Assembly: GCA_015698045.1 (NCBI GenBank)
Contig: BLAL01000282.1
Span: 62,001-126,000, forward strand
Direction of reading: 5' to 3'
DNA: 64,000 nucleotides
DNA from: Rhizophagus clarus
Lineage: Eukaryota > Glomeromycota > Glomeromycetes > Glomerales > Glomeraceae
The number at the start of each line of letters is the position of its first letter. The first letter of the stretch is position 1. Both the position numbers and the translations under genes were made by a program. Shown here one piece after another: positions 1-11,065 of this stretch. The notes under the pieces were generated by a model. That model worked only from the letters and a program-made list of their open reading frames with translations. It did not search any database and was not told the DNA's origin.

Positions 1-327
1 AATCGATTAAGTTTGATAATCGATGATTGGTTAGCTTGATTGATTGTACATTTAGCCGATTATAATTAATTGGATTTAAAATCATATGATCAATGATCGA
101 TCAAATTAATCAATCATCGATCATAATCAATATAATTAAATTCTCTAATGAGGCCGAACATAGTTTAATTTTTATTATATGCAATTTGACCATCATTCGG
201 CTGGATCAAATCAGAGTCGAATATAGATTGAATTGCATATCATTACTAATTTAGGTCAATTTTTTTAAAAATTAGCCGAATCTAGACCAGATTTTTTAGA
301 GGCCAAATATTCCTTTTTCGACTAGTG
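1..327. mobile_element. Right end of a CACTA-like element (family B), cut by window edge
   Basis: The stretch ends in GGCCAAATATTCCTTTTTCG followed by ACTAGTG, nearly identical to the right end of the complete element at 15192-17577. It also carries the same subterminal motifs (GGCCGAA, GGTCAA). The left end lies outside the window. No gene is visible. Family membership is inferred from the shared terminus. Confidence 0.5.
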
Positions 328-1852
328 ATAGCAATTAAATGGTTGTATTGATGATTGATTAATGTATACCCTATTTAAATTTTGTAGAATTAGATAATCC
401 AGAATGTATTACAATAAATATATACCAATTTTTAATCTTAATCAGAAATAAAATGTATAGCTACCAATTTTGATGAACTTCATTAATGACAAGGGAAATT
501 TTTGATCTAATTTTTATTCTTAGCACTATTAGTTTTAATTAAAAATACATGGTGGCCTTTAACATTAGCTTCTGCTTTCATTAATCAAAAACTGATTTTG
601 ACAAACTTTGAAGATTAATGAGATATATTATTACTATCTAGTAACAGATACTTCAAAGATAAGCGGAATGAGACTAATTGTCACTTTCATTAACAGTGAA
701 GTCTTAAGTAATTGTGATAATTAAATAGTTGCGTTAATGATTGATTAACATATATTTTATTTAAATTTTATAAAATTAAATAATCTGAAATACATTGCAA
801 TAAATATGTACTGATTTTTACCTTCAATCAGAAACAAAATGTATAGCTACTGATTTTGATGAACTTCATTAGTGGTAAGTGTAATTTTTATTCTTAGCAT
901 TATTAGTTTTAATAATTAAAAATATATGATGGCCTTCAATATTAGCTTTTGCTTTCATCAATCAGAAACTGATTTGACAAACTTTCTGTTGACAAATATA
1001 GAATCCTTACACTAACAGACTTAATCAAGCAGAAAAAGATCATTAAATCCATAAACTCACAGGATGAAAATCCACTCACAACCGTAATAAAAGATAATGT
1101 TAATAAATCTTTAATTGATGGCAAAAATAGAAATAAAGCTGATTAAAATCTTTCTTGAAGATTGCTGAGGTGTGTTGTTATTATTTGATAATAGATATTT
1201 CAAAGACAAATTAATGAAGCCTTAAGTAAGTAATTATACCATTTGAATGGTTGTGTTGATGATGGTTAATGTATGCACTTATTCAAATTTTGTAGAATTA
1301 GCTAATCTGAAATACATTGCAATAAACATGTACTAATTTTCAATTCTCAAATCAAATAAAATGTATAACTACTGATTTTGATGAACTTTATTAGTGGCAA
1401 GTAAAATTCTCAACCTGATCTTTATTCTTAGCACTATTAGTTTTAATAATTAAAAACATATGATGGCTTTAAATATTAGCTTTGCTTTTATCAATCAGAA
1501 ACTAATTTGATCAACTTTTCTGTCAACAAATATAGAATCCTTTTACTAATAGACTTAATTAAGCAGAAAAAGATCATTAGATCCACAAACCTACAGGATG
1601 AAAATTCACTCACAACTATAATGTTAGATGATGTTAACAAGTTTTTAATCAATAGCAAAAATGGAGATAAAACTGATTAAAATCTTTCTTGAAGATTGAT
1701 GAAGTGTATTATTACTATCTAATAACAGATGCTTTAAAGATAAATTAATGAAGTCTTAAGCAGTAAGTAATTGTGCTATTTATACAGTTGCATTGATAAT
1801 TGATTAACATATGCCTTTATTCAAATTTTATAGAATTAACTAATCTACCAAT

Positions 1853-2783
1853 CATATGGGCTGATTTGTTCACTCTGCATTAAAAAGAGTTATTAAATTG
1901 ATTTTCACAGTTTTCGTTACTCAAAATTGTTTTGTAATACCAAAAAATCATCTGATTGATGATCACTTGATTAAATAATAAGTTGAACAAAAATTTACAT
2001 TTGCAAAACTTAAATTATTAAATGTAAAAGAAACATGAAAAAACCTATTTCACTAATAAAAAACCCATTTCTCATATATATGGAATTTTTAACATATATT
2101 ATTAAAAAGTAAGTATATTTTAATAAAATATAAAGTAAAATAAAAATTTATATAGTCTTAGTAGCTATAAATATTTATGAAAGTGTAATAAAAACATCAT
2201 ATAAAAGATGGTATTATAATAGATATTTTTAAACAATAAAATAATTATTTTATGTCAGAGTTTGTATTACTATCTTTAAATGCAAATATATCAAGATTCA
2301 CTGATCCGTTTTCTATAATTTTAGGCTTGTTGGAAAGCCCTTGTTCTGGACTTTATAGACGAAAAAAGAGCTTGCCAATTGGATCATTAGATCCAGAGAT
2401 ATTTACGTTTAAAGTTGAGGTATGAATTTTTTAACATGTTTAAATGCAAATATCTTGGGATCCACTGATCCGTTTTTTAAAAATTTAGGCTCTTTGGAAA
2501 GCCCTTGATCTGGACTATATGAGCGAAAAAAGAGCTTGCCGGTTGGATCATTGGATCTGGAGATATTTACGTTTAAAGTTGAGATACGAATTTTTAACAT
2601 ATATAGTAAATGCTAAGATTTATATTAATTTAAAAGAAATATTTACCAAATTATAGTATAATAACATTAAATAAAATTTTTTAATACTCACCCTCAATTT
2701 ACTGTATATTGTATAGTATTTTGTATAATAAAAATGTAACAAAATCAATATTTTAATTAAAGGTGGTCAAATCAGCCCATATG
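1853..2783. mobile_element. 931-bp inverted-repeat DNA element
   Basis: Bounded by perfect 16-bp inverted termini, CATATGGGCTGATTTG on the left and its reverse complement at 2768-2783. It interrupts a tandem repeat unit whose sequence continues on the far side (TGCAATAAAC). I could not define the target duplication. No coding capacity is visible. Internally it holds a 164-bp tandem duplication. Confidence 0.65.
2281..2607. repeat. 164-bp tandem duplication inside the 931-bp element
   Basis: Two direct copies start at 2281 and 2445. They share CACTGATCCGTTTT, GGAAAGCCCTTG, AAAAAAGAGCTTGCC and GAGATATTTACGTTTAAAG with scattered mismatches, so this is an old duplication. Confidence 0.75.
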
Positions 2784-2903
2784 TATATTGCAATAAACAC
2801 GTATCAATTTTTAATTCTTAAATTAAACAAAATATATAACTACCAATTTTGATGAACTTCATTAGTGGCAAATAAAATTCTCAACCTGATTTTCATTCTT
2901 AGC

Positions 2904-3537
2904 TAAGGATGGTGCCGCAAATAAGCAATTGCGGAATAATTGCGATTTACGGTATTGCGGAACATTGCGGATTTTTAAACCTAAATATCCGCAATTCCGC
3001 AATCTGCAATTGTCCGCAATTCCGCAAATATTCCGCAATTCCGCAAAGTACCGCAATTCAATTGCGGAATAATTGCGGAATTGCGGCACATTTGCGGAAT
3101 TGCGATACATTTGCGGAATTGCAATTTCGCTAAAGCAATCCAAAAAAACGTTGTGAAACGTTTTTTTTAATTAAAATATACTTTGAAAAATGTTTCGCAA
3201 CGTTTTTTCTTTAAATTTATTAAAAAACGTTGCGAAACGTTTTTTTTTAATTAAATATACTTTGAAAAAACGTTTCGCAACGTTTTTTCTTTAAATTAAT
3301 TAAAAAAACGTTGCGAAACGTTTTTTATTAATTAAAATACTTTGAAAAAACGTTTCGCAACGTTTTTTCGTTAAATTAATTAAAAAAAACGTTGCGTAAA
3401 CGTTTTTTTATTAAATTGGTTCGGTAAACTGCCAAAACCGATCAGGTGAATTGCGGAATTGCGGTTCACTAACCGCAATTCAACTCCAAAATCCGCAATA
3501 TTGCGGATTTGATAAATCAATTGCGGCACCATCCTTA
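2904..3537. mobile_element. hAT-type MITE with perfect 8-bp target duplication
   Basis: Termini are TAAGGATGGTGCCGCAA and its reverse complement. The flanking 8-mer TTCTTAGC occurs at 2896-2903 and again at 3538-3545, a perfect duplication of the host repeat sequence. An 8-bp duplication with a (T/C)A-type terminus is the hallmark of the hAT superfamily. The interior is non-coding. It has many GCAATTCCGC-type subterminal repeats and about seven copies of the palindrome AACGTTGCGAAACGTT separated by AT-rich spacers. The six-frame ORFs here are by-products of these repeats. Confidence 0.85.
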
Positions 3538-3670
3538 TTCTTAGCACTATTAGTTTTAATAGTTTAATAGTTAAAATACATAGTAACCTTCAATATTAGC
3601 TTCTGCTTTTATCAATCAAAAACTGATTTTGATGAACTTTGAAGATTAATGAGGTATATTGTTATTTGTG

Positions 3671-5157
3671 CTTAAGTAAAGTTATTTAAAACAGTTGAAA
3701 ATATATTTATAAAAGTTTTTATATATGTTATAAAATGAGTTGCTTAGCAATATAAAATTTTTGATATTATAATAAAATTTTGCTTAGTAGAGTTTAAAAT
3801 AATTTACTTATTGATTATAGTAAAAAATTTGGATTTTAATATGACCTATATATATATTATTTAGGGTTCTCATCATCCTTTTATTTTTGATTACTTCTTT
3901 TATTTCTTATTTTATTTCTTATTTTACTTTATCCTTTTACTTTTTTTTTATTATGCATCTCTTTCTTTATTATTGTAATTTATTATTAGATATCATTTAT
4001 GTCATTTATTACTAGTACTGTAAATTAAATAAATAATTGTTTATCTATAGCATATATTTAGTATAGATATAATATAAAATTACAAATTTTAATAAAAAAT
4101 AAAAAAGTTACTAAAGTTTATTAAATTATTTCAGTTGCTTAATTATTGTATTTATATTATATTTTATTAAAATTTTATTCTTATAAAAATTTTTTTTATA
4201 AAAAAGAATTTTAAAATTAAAAATTAACTGATTAAAAATTAATTAATCAAATTTTATTTTTAAGTTACATAATAGAGATGGCAGAAAAACTGATACTATC
4301 TAAAGTAATGCTTAGATAACTTTTTAGATTTATTATAAATTTTATTAAAAAATTTGCCTTTTATTCAATATGTTTTTAAAAATAATACTTATATTTTATT
4401 ACAATTACTCTCTCTATGGTCACATATTTGTGACAGTTTATATTTGGTAACTATAATGAAATATAATTATAAACAATAAAATCTTATAATTAAATCAGTA
4501 ACTTTGGCTAAAATTATAAATTATAATAATTTTGATTAAATATTTACATCACAATAATTTTGTCAATATTATTCCAATTATTATGGATTTATAACTATTA
4601 GATTCCTTTTAATAAGAAGATTTCAACAAGTTTAAAATCATTAAAATCTGATTACTAGAACCTGTAATAATTAAAATACAGTCAAAATAATTAATATTAC
4701 ACAAATTTTATATATAAAAAATGCTGATCTGATCTTTAAAATTGAATTGTTTGGTCAATATATTTAGGAAGCTTTATGCTTAAACTGCTCAGTATTATAC
4801 CTGCATGCCATCCGGATAGGTTGGTGATTGCTTAATGTCATATCTTGTAGGGATTATAGAAAGGATTTATAATTTGGTTTTAGGGTATTTATTCTTAGTT
4901 AGTGTATGGTAATATCGGCCATTAGTTGAAATTCATAGATCACATCTGATCTGGTATTGGGTGGGTTTAGTCATTTAGATCTTAATGTACTCATTAATTT
5001 TTCTAATAAATTTTTACATGACCTTTAAATATAAAAAAAAAAAGTTTATAAAAAAAATAAAGCTTCACTTTCTGTTAAAAAAATATTAGTAAACAATTAT
5101 AAATATATATAAAAAATATGGGAAAGAAGGAAAGAAGAATTTGAGATAAAGAATACT
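3671..5157. other. AT-rich intergenic DNA with a dispersed repeat
   Basis: No gene is recognised. The stretch from about 4560 to 4770 is a diverged copy of sequence at 36.8-37.5 kb (shared blocks include ATTAAAATCTGATTACTA and TATATAAAAAATGCTGATCT). At 4735-4755 it preserves the empty version of the site occupied by the MITE at 36936. Confidence 0.55.
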
Positions 5158-5841
5158 ATGCCCTTTATTTTGAAAGAGATATACTTTTTGCTTGCTAGTG
5201 TATTTATAAATTACAGTACATTATTATGTGTTGCAAAAAACGGGTTGGATCCATTACATTATGCATTTAATGCCGAGAAATAAGAGTGTTCAATAACTCC
5301 TATACAAAAAATGGTGCAAACTTATGGTCAGCATTTAATGGGCAAAATGAATTTTAAGCTGGTGTTATTATCAAGAATTGATGACATCTTACTGTCTATT
5401 TCAAAATCGGATGATTCAGGTTTATGATAAAATCTTTACATGAAAATTTCCACAAGCAAACTCAAAGAACTCATGGTAAAATCATATAAGTTAAATTTTA
5501 TAGCGTGAATGAGATATCAAAACTCACTAAGCTTCAAATTCCTACTGAATCCAAAATCAAAGAGAGCGTTAATGATAGAATGCACCTGTCCTGTCTCATC
5601 TAATTTCTCTGAAGACAATGACACTTTTGATCCTGTACATATAACACTATCAAGATGCTTTGAATACACTTATACTGAAGCTAATTGTGAGAGTCCGCAC
5701 ATATCAGGATATATGGAGAAATTGGACTTGCTGAGGTAAAATAACTTCTATCATCTTATGCGTCCATACAGGGAAGAAAGTAATAATTTACTTGAGATGC
5801 GCAGTATGATATTTTGTTTTATAAATTGCTGTGCAACATAG
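5158..5841 (+). pseudogene. Stop-riddled single reading frame, unknown
   Basis: Reading one frame from the ATG at 5158 gives about 227 codons with only six or seven stops, including one 76-codon open part at 5509-5739. That is more open than expected for DNA this AT-rich. Codon use is plausible (for example an ECTCPVSSNFSEDN segment), but I recognise no domain. It could be a decayed transposon or host gene, or chance. No splice sites rescue the stops convincingly. Confidence 0.2.
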
Positions 5842-6169
5842 GTTATATTTTGGTGAGAGGAAGATGTGTGGTATGGCTCGATTCCATCAAAAATATATTA
5901 AAATGATTCAAACTTTCATCACCTAATTCACTAAAGATAAAAAATTTATCCTCTATAGTCAACTGAAAATATTGCATTAGTGATTAAATATTGTAAAAAT
6001 TTTATATACCCAATTTACGATAAAAATTTTTTCAGGAAGAATGAGACAAGTTTAAAAACAACTTACAAATTTGGAGAATAAAAACATCCATAACCGGGTC
6101 AAAGAAAAAAGAGTCAACAATAGGCACATATAATTTTTTTTTTTTATTCGATCTTATGTGTCTTTTGGA

Positions 6170-7114
6170 CTAAAGTTGCTTAATATTATTTTTCAACTTT
6201 ATTTTCAGGTTTTTTTGTCCTTTCTTGGGGGCATACTTATCAACGTAACCACTACCGCCACCATGACTTTTTCCAATACTATACAACTTTGGATTTCCGA
6301 TTGCGGATTCGACTGCAGAACAAAGTTGTAACCAGGGAGCGTCGTACGATTTCAAATTAGCAAAAAATAAATAATCATGTCCTAATTTCCGAACAAAAAT
6401 AGGTAATTAACACAGTAATCATCTTAAAATTATTATATATATCACAATACTTAACTTTCTCTACCTACGACAGGTAGAGCAAATCTCGCCGATTCGCGAA
6501 TTCTTCTTCGAATACGAGCTCTTACTACAGCCAGTTTAGAAACATTTTTTTTAGATACCACAATTTGCAATCGAAAATTTTTGATTGGTTCTTTGGTTTT
6601 CTTTGCTTTAATAGTAAAAAAAAAATTTTTTAAGATAATCCGAGTCTATTTGATAAAAAAATGAAAAAGAAAACTTACTAAAATACGTGTCATTTTCACG
6701 CCATTTCCGTGCGGCCAATTTAAAATAATCAGTATAAGTGATTCCAGTTATATTGTTTTTTTTATCTGTGATCATTTTATGGATCGTATCAGTGTCAATC
6801 GAATGTGTCTAAAAATCAATAAAATTTTATAATTAATTATAAGAGGTAAGTTATTGAGTAAAGTAGTTTTTTCGTACATCTTTCTTCGGCAGTAGAGGTG
6901 GTAGGTTTGGATCCCTTCCTAAGAATTGTTAGAGGATATCTTAATAAGTAATTATTTAATTTTATTTTTGTACCTTTCAATTACCATTTTTTTTCATCAT
7001 AAGTGTCTTTTCTTCCTTTTCTTTTGATATAATTTCGTTTGTATCTGAAAAGGAAGAAAAACGTCTTACTCGAATTATGCGAAATATGTTAAATGCTATT
7101 CTAATACTATACAT
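6170..7114 (-). CDS. Mitochondrial RnpA-like (RNase P protein component-like) protein, 217 aa
   Basis: Five exons read complement(6170-6381, 6465-6605, 6679-6808, 6878-6918, 6985-7114), with all junctions GT-AG and phases consistent. The N terminus (MYSIRIAFNIFRIIRVRRFS) is basic, amphipathic and lacks acidic residues, like a mitochondrial presequence. The centre (about residues 105-145) has VVSKKNVSKLAVVRARIRRR followed by IRESARFALP, which resembles the VSKK...R.RIKR.IRE core of bacterial RnpA (RNase P protein). The next exon begins GHDYLFFANLKSYDAPW, as expected for the strand that follows in that fold. The second exon is only 41 nt. The family assignment rests on motif memory only. A mitoribosomal protein with a similar fold is an alternative. 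The gene is divergent from EI24. Confidence 0.6.
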
Positions 7115-7381
7115 AATTATCGAATTATCTTGCAGTTACATATTGCATCATTTAATAATTTAAAAATTCCGAAAAGAAAAGCTTCACCGGATTTTCTACT
7201 GCGAACGCAGTAATATATTCGGAGTAACAAATTCGGGATTGTTGTACTTAAAATTATTGTGCATAACTGTACATTGAAAATCCCGATAACTTGTAAATTA
7301 AACGTCTTCAAAAGGCTTATGCTATAGTGAAATAGTTTTGTTGGATATGTATAATAAAATAGCCAAATCTCTTTTCAAACG
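7115..7381. promoter_or_regulatory. Shared divergent promoter region, RnpA-like / EI24
   Basis: 267 bp separate the two start codons of divergently transcribed genes, so both promoters must lie here or in the first exons. No defined TATA box or regulatory motif can be assigned. Confidence 0.4.
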
Positions 7382-8573
7382 ATGCCATACTATATACAAT
7401 CAAAACTTGGAATTAAAGAAACTACAAAATTGTGCGTTCAATATTTTTGGTGTGGCTTTAAAGATGCTTTTGCCTGGCCTTCAAGTCTGATCACTATATA
7501 CGGGTACATACAGTTACAGTGGATCTACTTCGTTTTACCCTATATTAAATAACAATATTTTTATTATTTGATAAAGGTCAAAAACGATCCGAAATCGTAC
7601 ACGAAATTGTTTTATTCTAAACGGACTTATTTTTTTAGGCAGTATATTTTTTTTTAACCACATTACAATACCTACTTTACATTTCTTTTTTGGAAAAACT
7701 TTTTTTACTTCGTTAAACCAAAGGAACAACAGTGGCGATGTTATACATTCACCATTTCTAACAAATATGTTAGATACTATTATAGCATTAACATATCAAC
7801 TTTTTTGGGTATATCCGATCTTTCTACTTAGTTTCGTGTTAAACGCTGTATGGTATCAAGAAATAGCGGATCGTGCTTATCAACTACAATTCGGACAACC
7901 AGTAAATTCACATTTTACATATAATCGAATGCCTCGGCTTATAGCTGATGAAATATATCGAGCGATTTTATTTATGAACTATTTGGTTTTTGCGACAATA
8001 ATACATATTTTACCTATTATTGGACCAATTATTTCTTTCATATATTTTTGCTGGATATACGCTTATTATAGTTTTGAGTAAGTTTTGCTAATAAATTTGA
8101 ATTTTTTTTTGAAATATTATTAAATGCTTTCTTTAATATTTGTCCATAGATACAAATGGATAAATAAGGGGTGGAAGTTGGAAAAACGAATCGAATACTT
8201 TGAAGAAAGATGGGCTTACTTTGCTGGATTCGGATTCACTTTTACGGTGATAACGTTTTTTGTTGATCAATTTTTGAGTGCGGGTGTATTTGCACTCTTT
8301 TTTCCACTTGTAAGTTTTGTTTTGCTTTTTATTCATTTTTTTTCGACATTTTCTAACAATTTATACCGTATATGTTTTGGGTAAAAGTACATAATCATGG
8401 CTAACAATGCACTTCCAATGCCGAGACAAAATGAACGAACGCGATTTTCATCATTAATTCCTTATAGATTACCAGTATTTTGGGTAGCAAGGAAATTTAA
8501 TGATAAAATAATAACTAGTTTTACTGCTAATAAATTATCACGAGAGAAAAAGAATAAAAACATTAATCAATAG
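7382..8573 (+). CDS. EI24: EI24 family ER membrane protein, 322 aa
   Basis: Four exons: 7382-7503, 7577-8077, 8150-8309 and 8388-8573, all GT-AG with consistent phases (969 nt). The product is a multi-pass membrane protein of the EI24 family (etoposide-induced 2.4; ER-resident, linked to autophagy in animals). Family signatures are clear: LNAVWYQEIADRAY near residue 150, FEYKWINKGW and ERWAYFAGFG across the second intron, and LFPLYIIMANNALPMP across the third. The last exon ends LPVFWVARKFNDK. The ATG at 7767 is internal: upstream codons in frame (GLIFLGSIFFFNHITIP) match the family's first membrane segment, so the start was moved to 7382. Length is close to the human protein (about 340 aa). 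Confidence 0.9.
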
Positions 8574-8714
8574 GAGATATCTTTATCATTAGAGACTTTA
8601 TATATCAATTTGTGTTAAAACTAATATATAATTTGTGATTTTGCATTATTAATCAAACTACAATGACGAGAAAAAAAGATAGTTTAGATTTTATTAATAA
8701 TGATAATGATAAAG

Positions 8715-9481
8715 TTAATAAAACATTTCGAATTTTTTTTCTCTTACTTGAGATAAATATGATTCAGCGACTATACGAGCACGAGCATTTAAACTTAATT
8801 TCATTTCACTAATCTCTTTATCAACTTCTTCCATAAATTGAATAATAAAATCAACTAATTTGTGTTTATACATTTGTTCGGTATGAAAATTGGTAATCAA
8901 AAAGCTAATATTATATCCCTAAAAAAATTTGGCTTTTTAAAAAAGAAATCAATCAAACACAAAAAAAAATAAAATTAGTTCTTTACGCTTACATCAATTG
9001 GTTTTCTTCTAAGGATTATGAAATTTTCTGCTCTAAGCATCATAAATCTAGTAAATTTCTTACACAGGATTGTTTCAATTTCATCAGCTTGCTTAATTTT
9101 GATACTAATGCGAATTGAATTAACAGAAGGTTCTATCATAACTTTTTCATTTTCATTTCTACTAATTATCAAAGGATTCATTACTACTTCTGATGATGAT
9201 CTATGAAATAAAAAAAAAAAAAAAAACAATAAATTAGTTTAGCAAAAAAATTCCTTGTCAACATATATTTTAATGATACCTTGCTTCAACTTCAGGCTTG
9301 TTATGTCTTTCTACAACTTGGGAAGAAAAATTTTCTAAACAAAGTGCAGCTGTCAAAGTAGATCTAACTGCTGCTAAATATGGACGTAAAGTGTTCGACT
9401 AAACATTGTAAAGGCCAAGAAGATGAAAAAAATTTAAATAAGAAAATATATAAATATATAAAAAAAATTTGAACATACCAT
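8715..9481 (-). CDS. ARPC4: Arp2/3 complex subunit 4 (p20), 177 aa
   Basis: Four exons read complement(8715-8918, 8993-9200, 9280-9398, 9479-9481). The first coding exon is just the ATG, followed by a GTATGT donor. The sequence then follows ARPC4 almost without gaps: [128 protein letters not shown]. The subunit is part of the Arp2/3 core that nucleates branched actin at cortical patches. The C terminus has a short lineage-specific tail ([11 protein letters not shown]). Family length is about 168 aa. Confidence 0.97.
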
Positions 9482-9636
9482 GATAATGTATTATAAAAAA
9501 GAGCTCTAACGTATTTAATGCAAATGATAATAACTTCATAACGAAAAGTGAACATTGTGCAACCAAGAAATTTCGGGGGATAAATTGTGAAAAAAAAATT
9601 CAAAATATTTGTTTTATTCCGGATATTGAGATAATA
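9482..9636. promoter_or_regulatory. 155-bp bidirectional promoter, ARPC4 / ATP10
   Basis: Only 155 bp lie between the divergent start codons of ARPC4 (minus) and ATP10 (plus). Both 5' UTRs and promoters must overlap this AT-rich segment. The minus-strand ORF across it is a shadow. Confidence 0.5.
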
Positions 9637-10767
9637 ATGTCGACACTTCTTTTCCCTTATTCAATAGCCATATTCTCGAGACCTATCATGCGATACTTTA
9701 CAAATCATGTTTCTTTAAAGCGACAAATAGCTCATAATGTGAAGGAAAATAGTCCTCCAATAAAAGGAGATAATCCAAAAAAACCCTCTTTATTAGGGGT
9801 AAATGAACCACCAAACATTGTGCGTGAAAAAGATACAAGAACTTTGTCAGACAAACTAAAGTATTTCTTCAGTGTAGAATCGAACGTAAAGACAAGAGAA
9901 TATTTGTATATATCCTGTAATTGAAAGTTGATCATTTTTATTTGATTTTTAAGTTACTTTTTGTATAATTTATTTTTAGAATAAAAGAATATCAAACATC
10001 TTATTGGCAAAGCTTTAATGAACTGGGAATCCAGGGCGAAAAGCTATGGGAAGCTAATGAGGAAGTTATCAAAGCAGATGTACATTTGTTCACGTTATTT
10101 ATGTCGATATTTTTAAAATCATTATTCTATTGACGCATTTTCTTTTACAATTAGAAAGCATTATATATGCCTAATATTAACGCTCGTTCTTTATTAAAAA
10201 CGAATATTGACACCACGAATTTATTAAGAGACAACACGACTTTATTAACGGTATTCTTTAATCGATTCGGGGAGAATCAAGTTAAGAGTTTTATCGAACC
10301 TTTTCTTGCAGAATTCTCTAAAAGATCAAAAATACAACTAATGCAAGTACGTATCTTCTAGCAAATATGATAAAGCTCTAAATTTTACTAATAATTAATC
10401 TTATGGAAGATAAGTTGAACATCGAAACGAATATTTTGAAGTCTTTTATTCTTAAATTATTCATTCCAAACATTCGTAGGATAACTCCTCAATCCCTTCA
10501 TGTAATGTAATAATCATATGTACATAATATATATATTATTTAGTGATATTTTAACACTATTTTTCGTAACAGAAAACTTATATCCTTCTCCTCCGAAATG
10601 ATCGATTTTTATGCGAAGCGTTGAATATATATAACGCTTATAGAGGATATGTTTTTGTGATAGATGCAGATTGTAAGATAAGGTGGTTTGCACACGGTTA
10701 CGCTACTCCAAAAGAAATTGAAACAATGTTAAAAATAATCAAGGATCTTGATAGACATAAAAAATAG
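9637..10767 (+). CDS. ATP10: Mitochondrial ATP synthase assembly factor ATP10, 280 aa
   Basis: Five exons: 9637-9905, 9980-10079, 10155-10346, 10415-10501 and 10573-10767 (843 nt, all GT-AG, phases consistent). ATP10 proteins are mitochondrial inner-membrane factors needed to assemble the F0 sector (subunit 6). The presequence is plausible (basic and hydroxylated, no acidic residue in the first 30). Family blocks include KEYQTSYWQSFNELG, VFFNRFGENQVKSFIEPF, an FILKLFIPNIRRITP segment and the conserved end VIDADCKIRWFAHGYATPKE. Length agrees with yeast Atp10 (279 aa). The downstream gene NAP1 is convergent. Confidence 0.92.
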
Positions 10768-11065
10768 TATCCGATATTTATAACATTATGCATACATAAT
10801 ATGAGTGAAAATGACGGGAACATAACAATGATAAATAAAAATAGGAATAACAAAGAGTAATGAACAAAAACATGATATTAAATTTTGTGGAATTTTTTTT
10901 CTAAATTGAGTGATATAGCAAGATAAAATTTAATACGATTTGTTAATTGTAAATAGCAAGATTCAATTGAATTTGTATTATTTGTAGTCTATATATATAA
11001 CATCATTTACTTGACATAATCATCAATGCACCATAATGATTAATTTCTTCAATATCTACTTGGTT

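Larger units (their letters stand above)
328..3670. repeat. Diverged tandem repeats (about 380-540 bp units) with nested insertions
   Basis: Units begin near 335, 717, 1239 and 1773. Each contains the recognisable blocks GGTTGTRTTGATGATTGATT, a stretch ending TGCAATAAA, GATTTTGATGAACTTCATTA and TTCTTAGCACTATTAGTTTT. The fourth unit is interrupted twice, by the elements at 1853-2783 and 2904-3537, and resumes after each. Small ORFs on the minus strand here are low complexity and are not genes. Confidence 0.7.

Noticed and set aside
2862-3143. ORFs on both strands of up to 93 codons rich in RNC/PQ
   Set aside because: Products of the GCAATTCCGC inverted repeats of the MITE, open in several frames.
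7767-8081. ATG at 7767 as EI24 start
   Set aside because: In-frame upstream codons match the family's N-terminal membrane segment, and a phase-compatible first exon starts at 7382.
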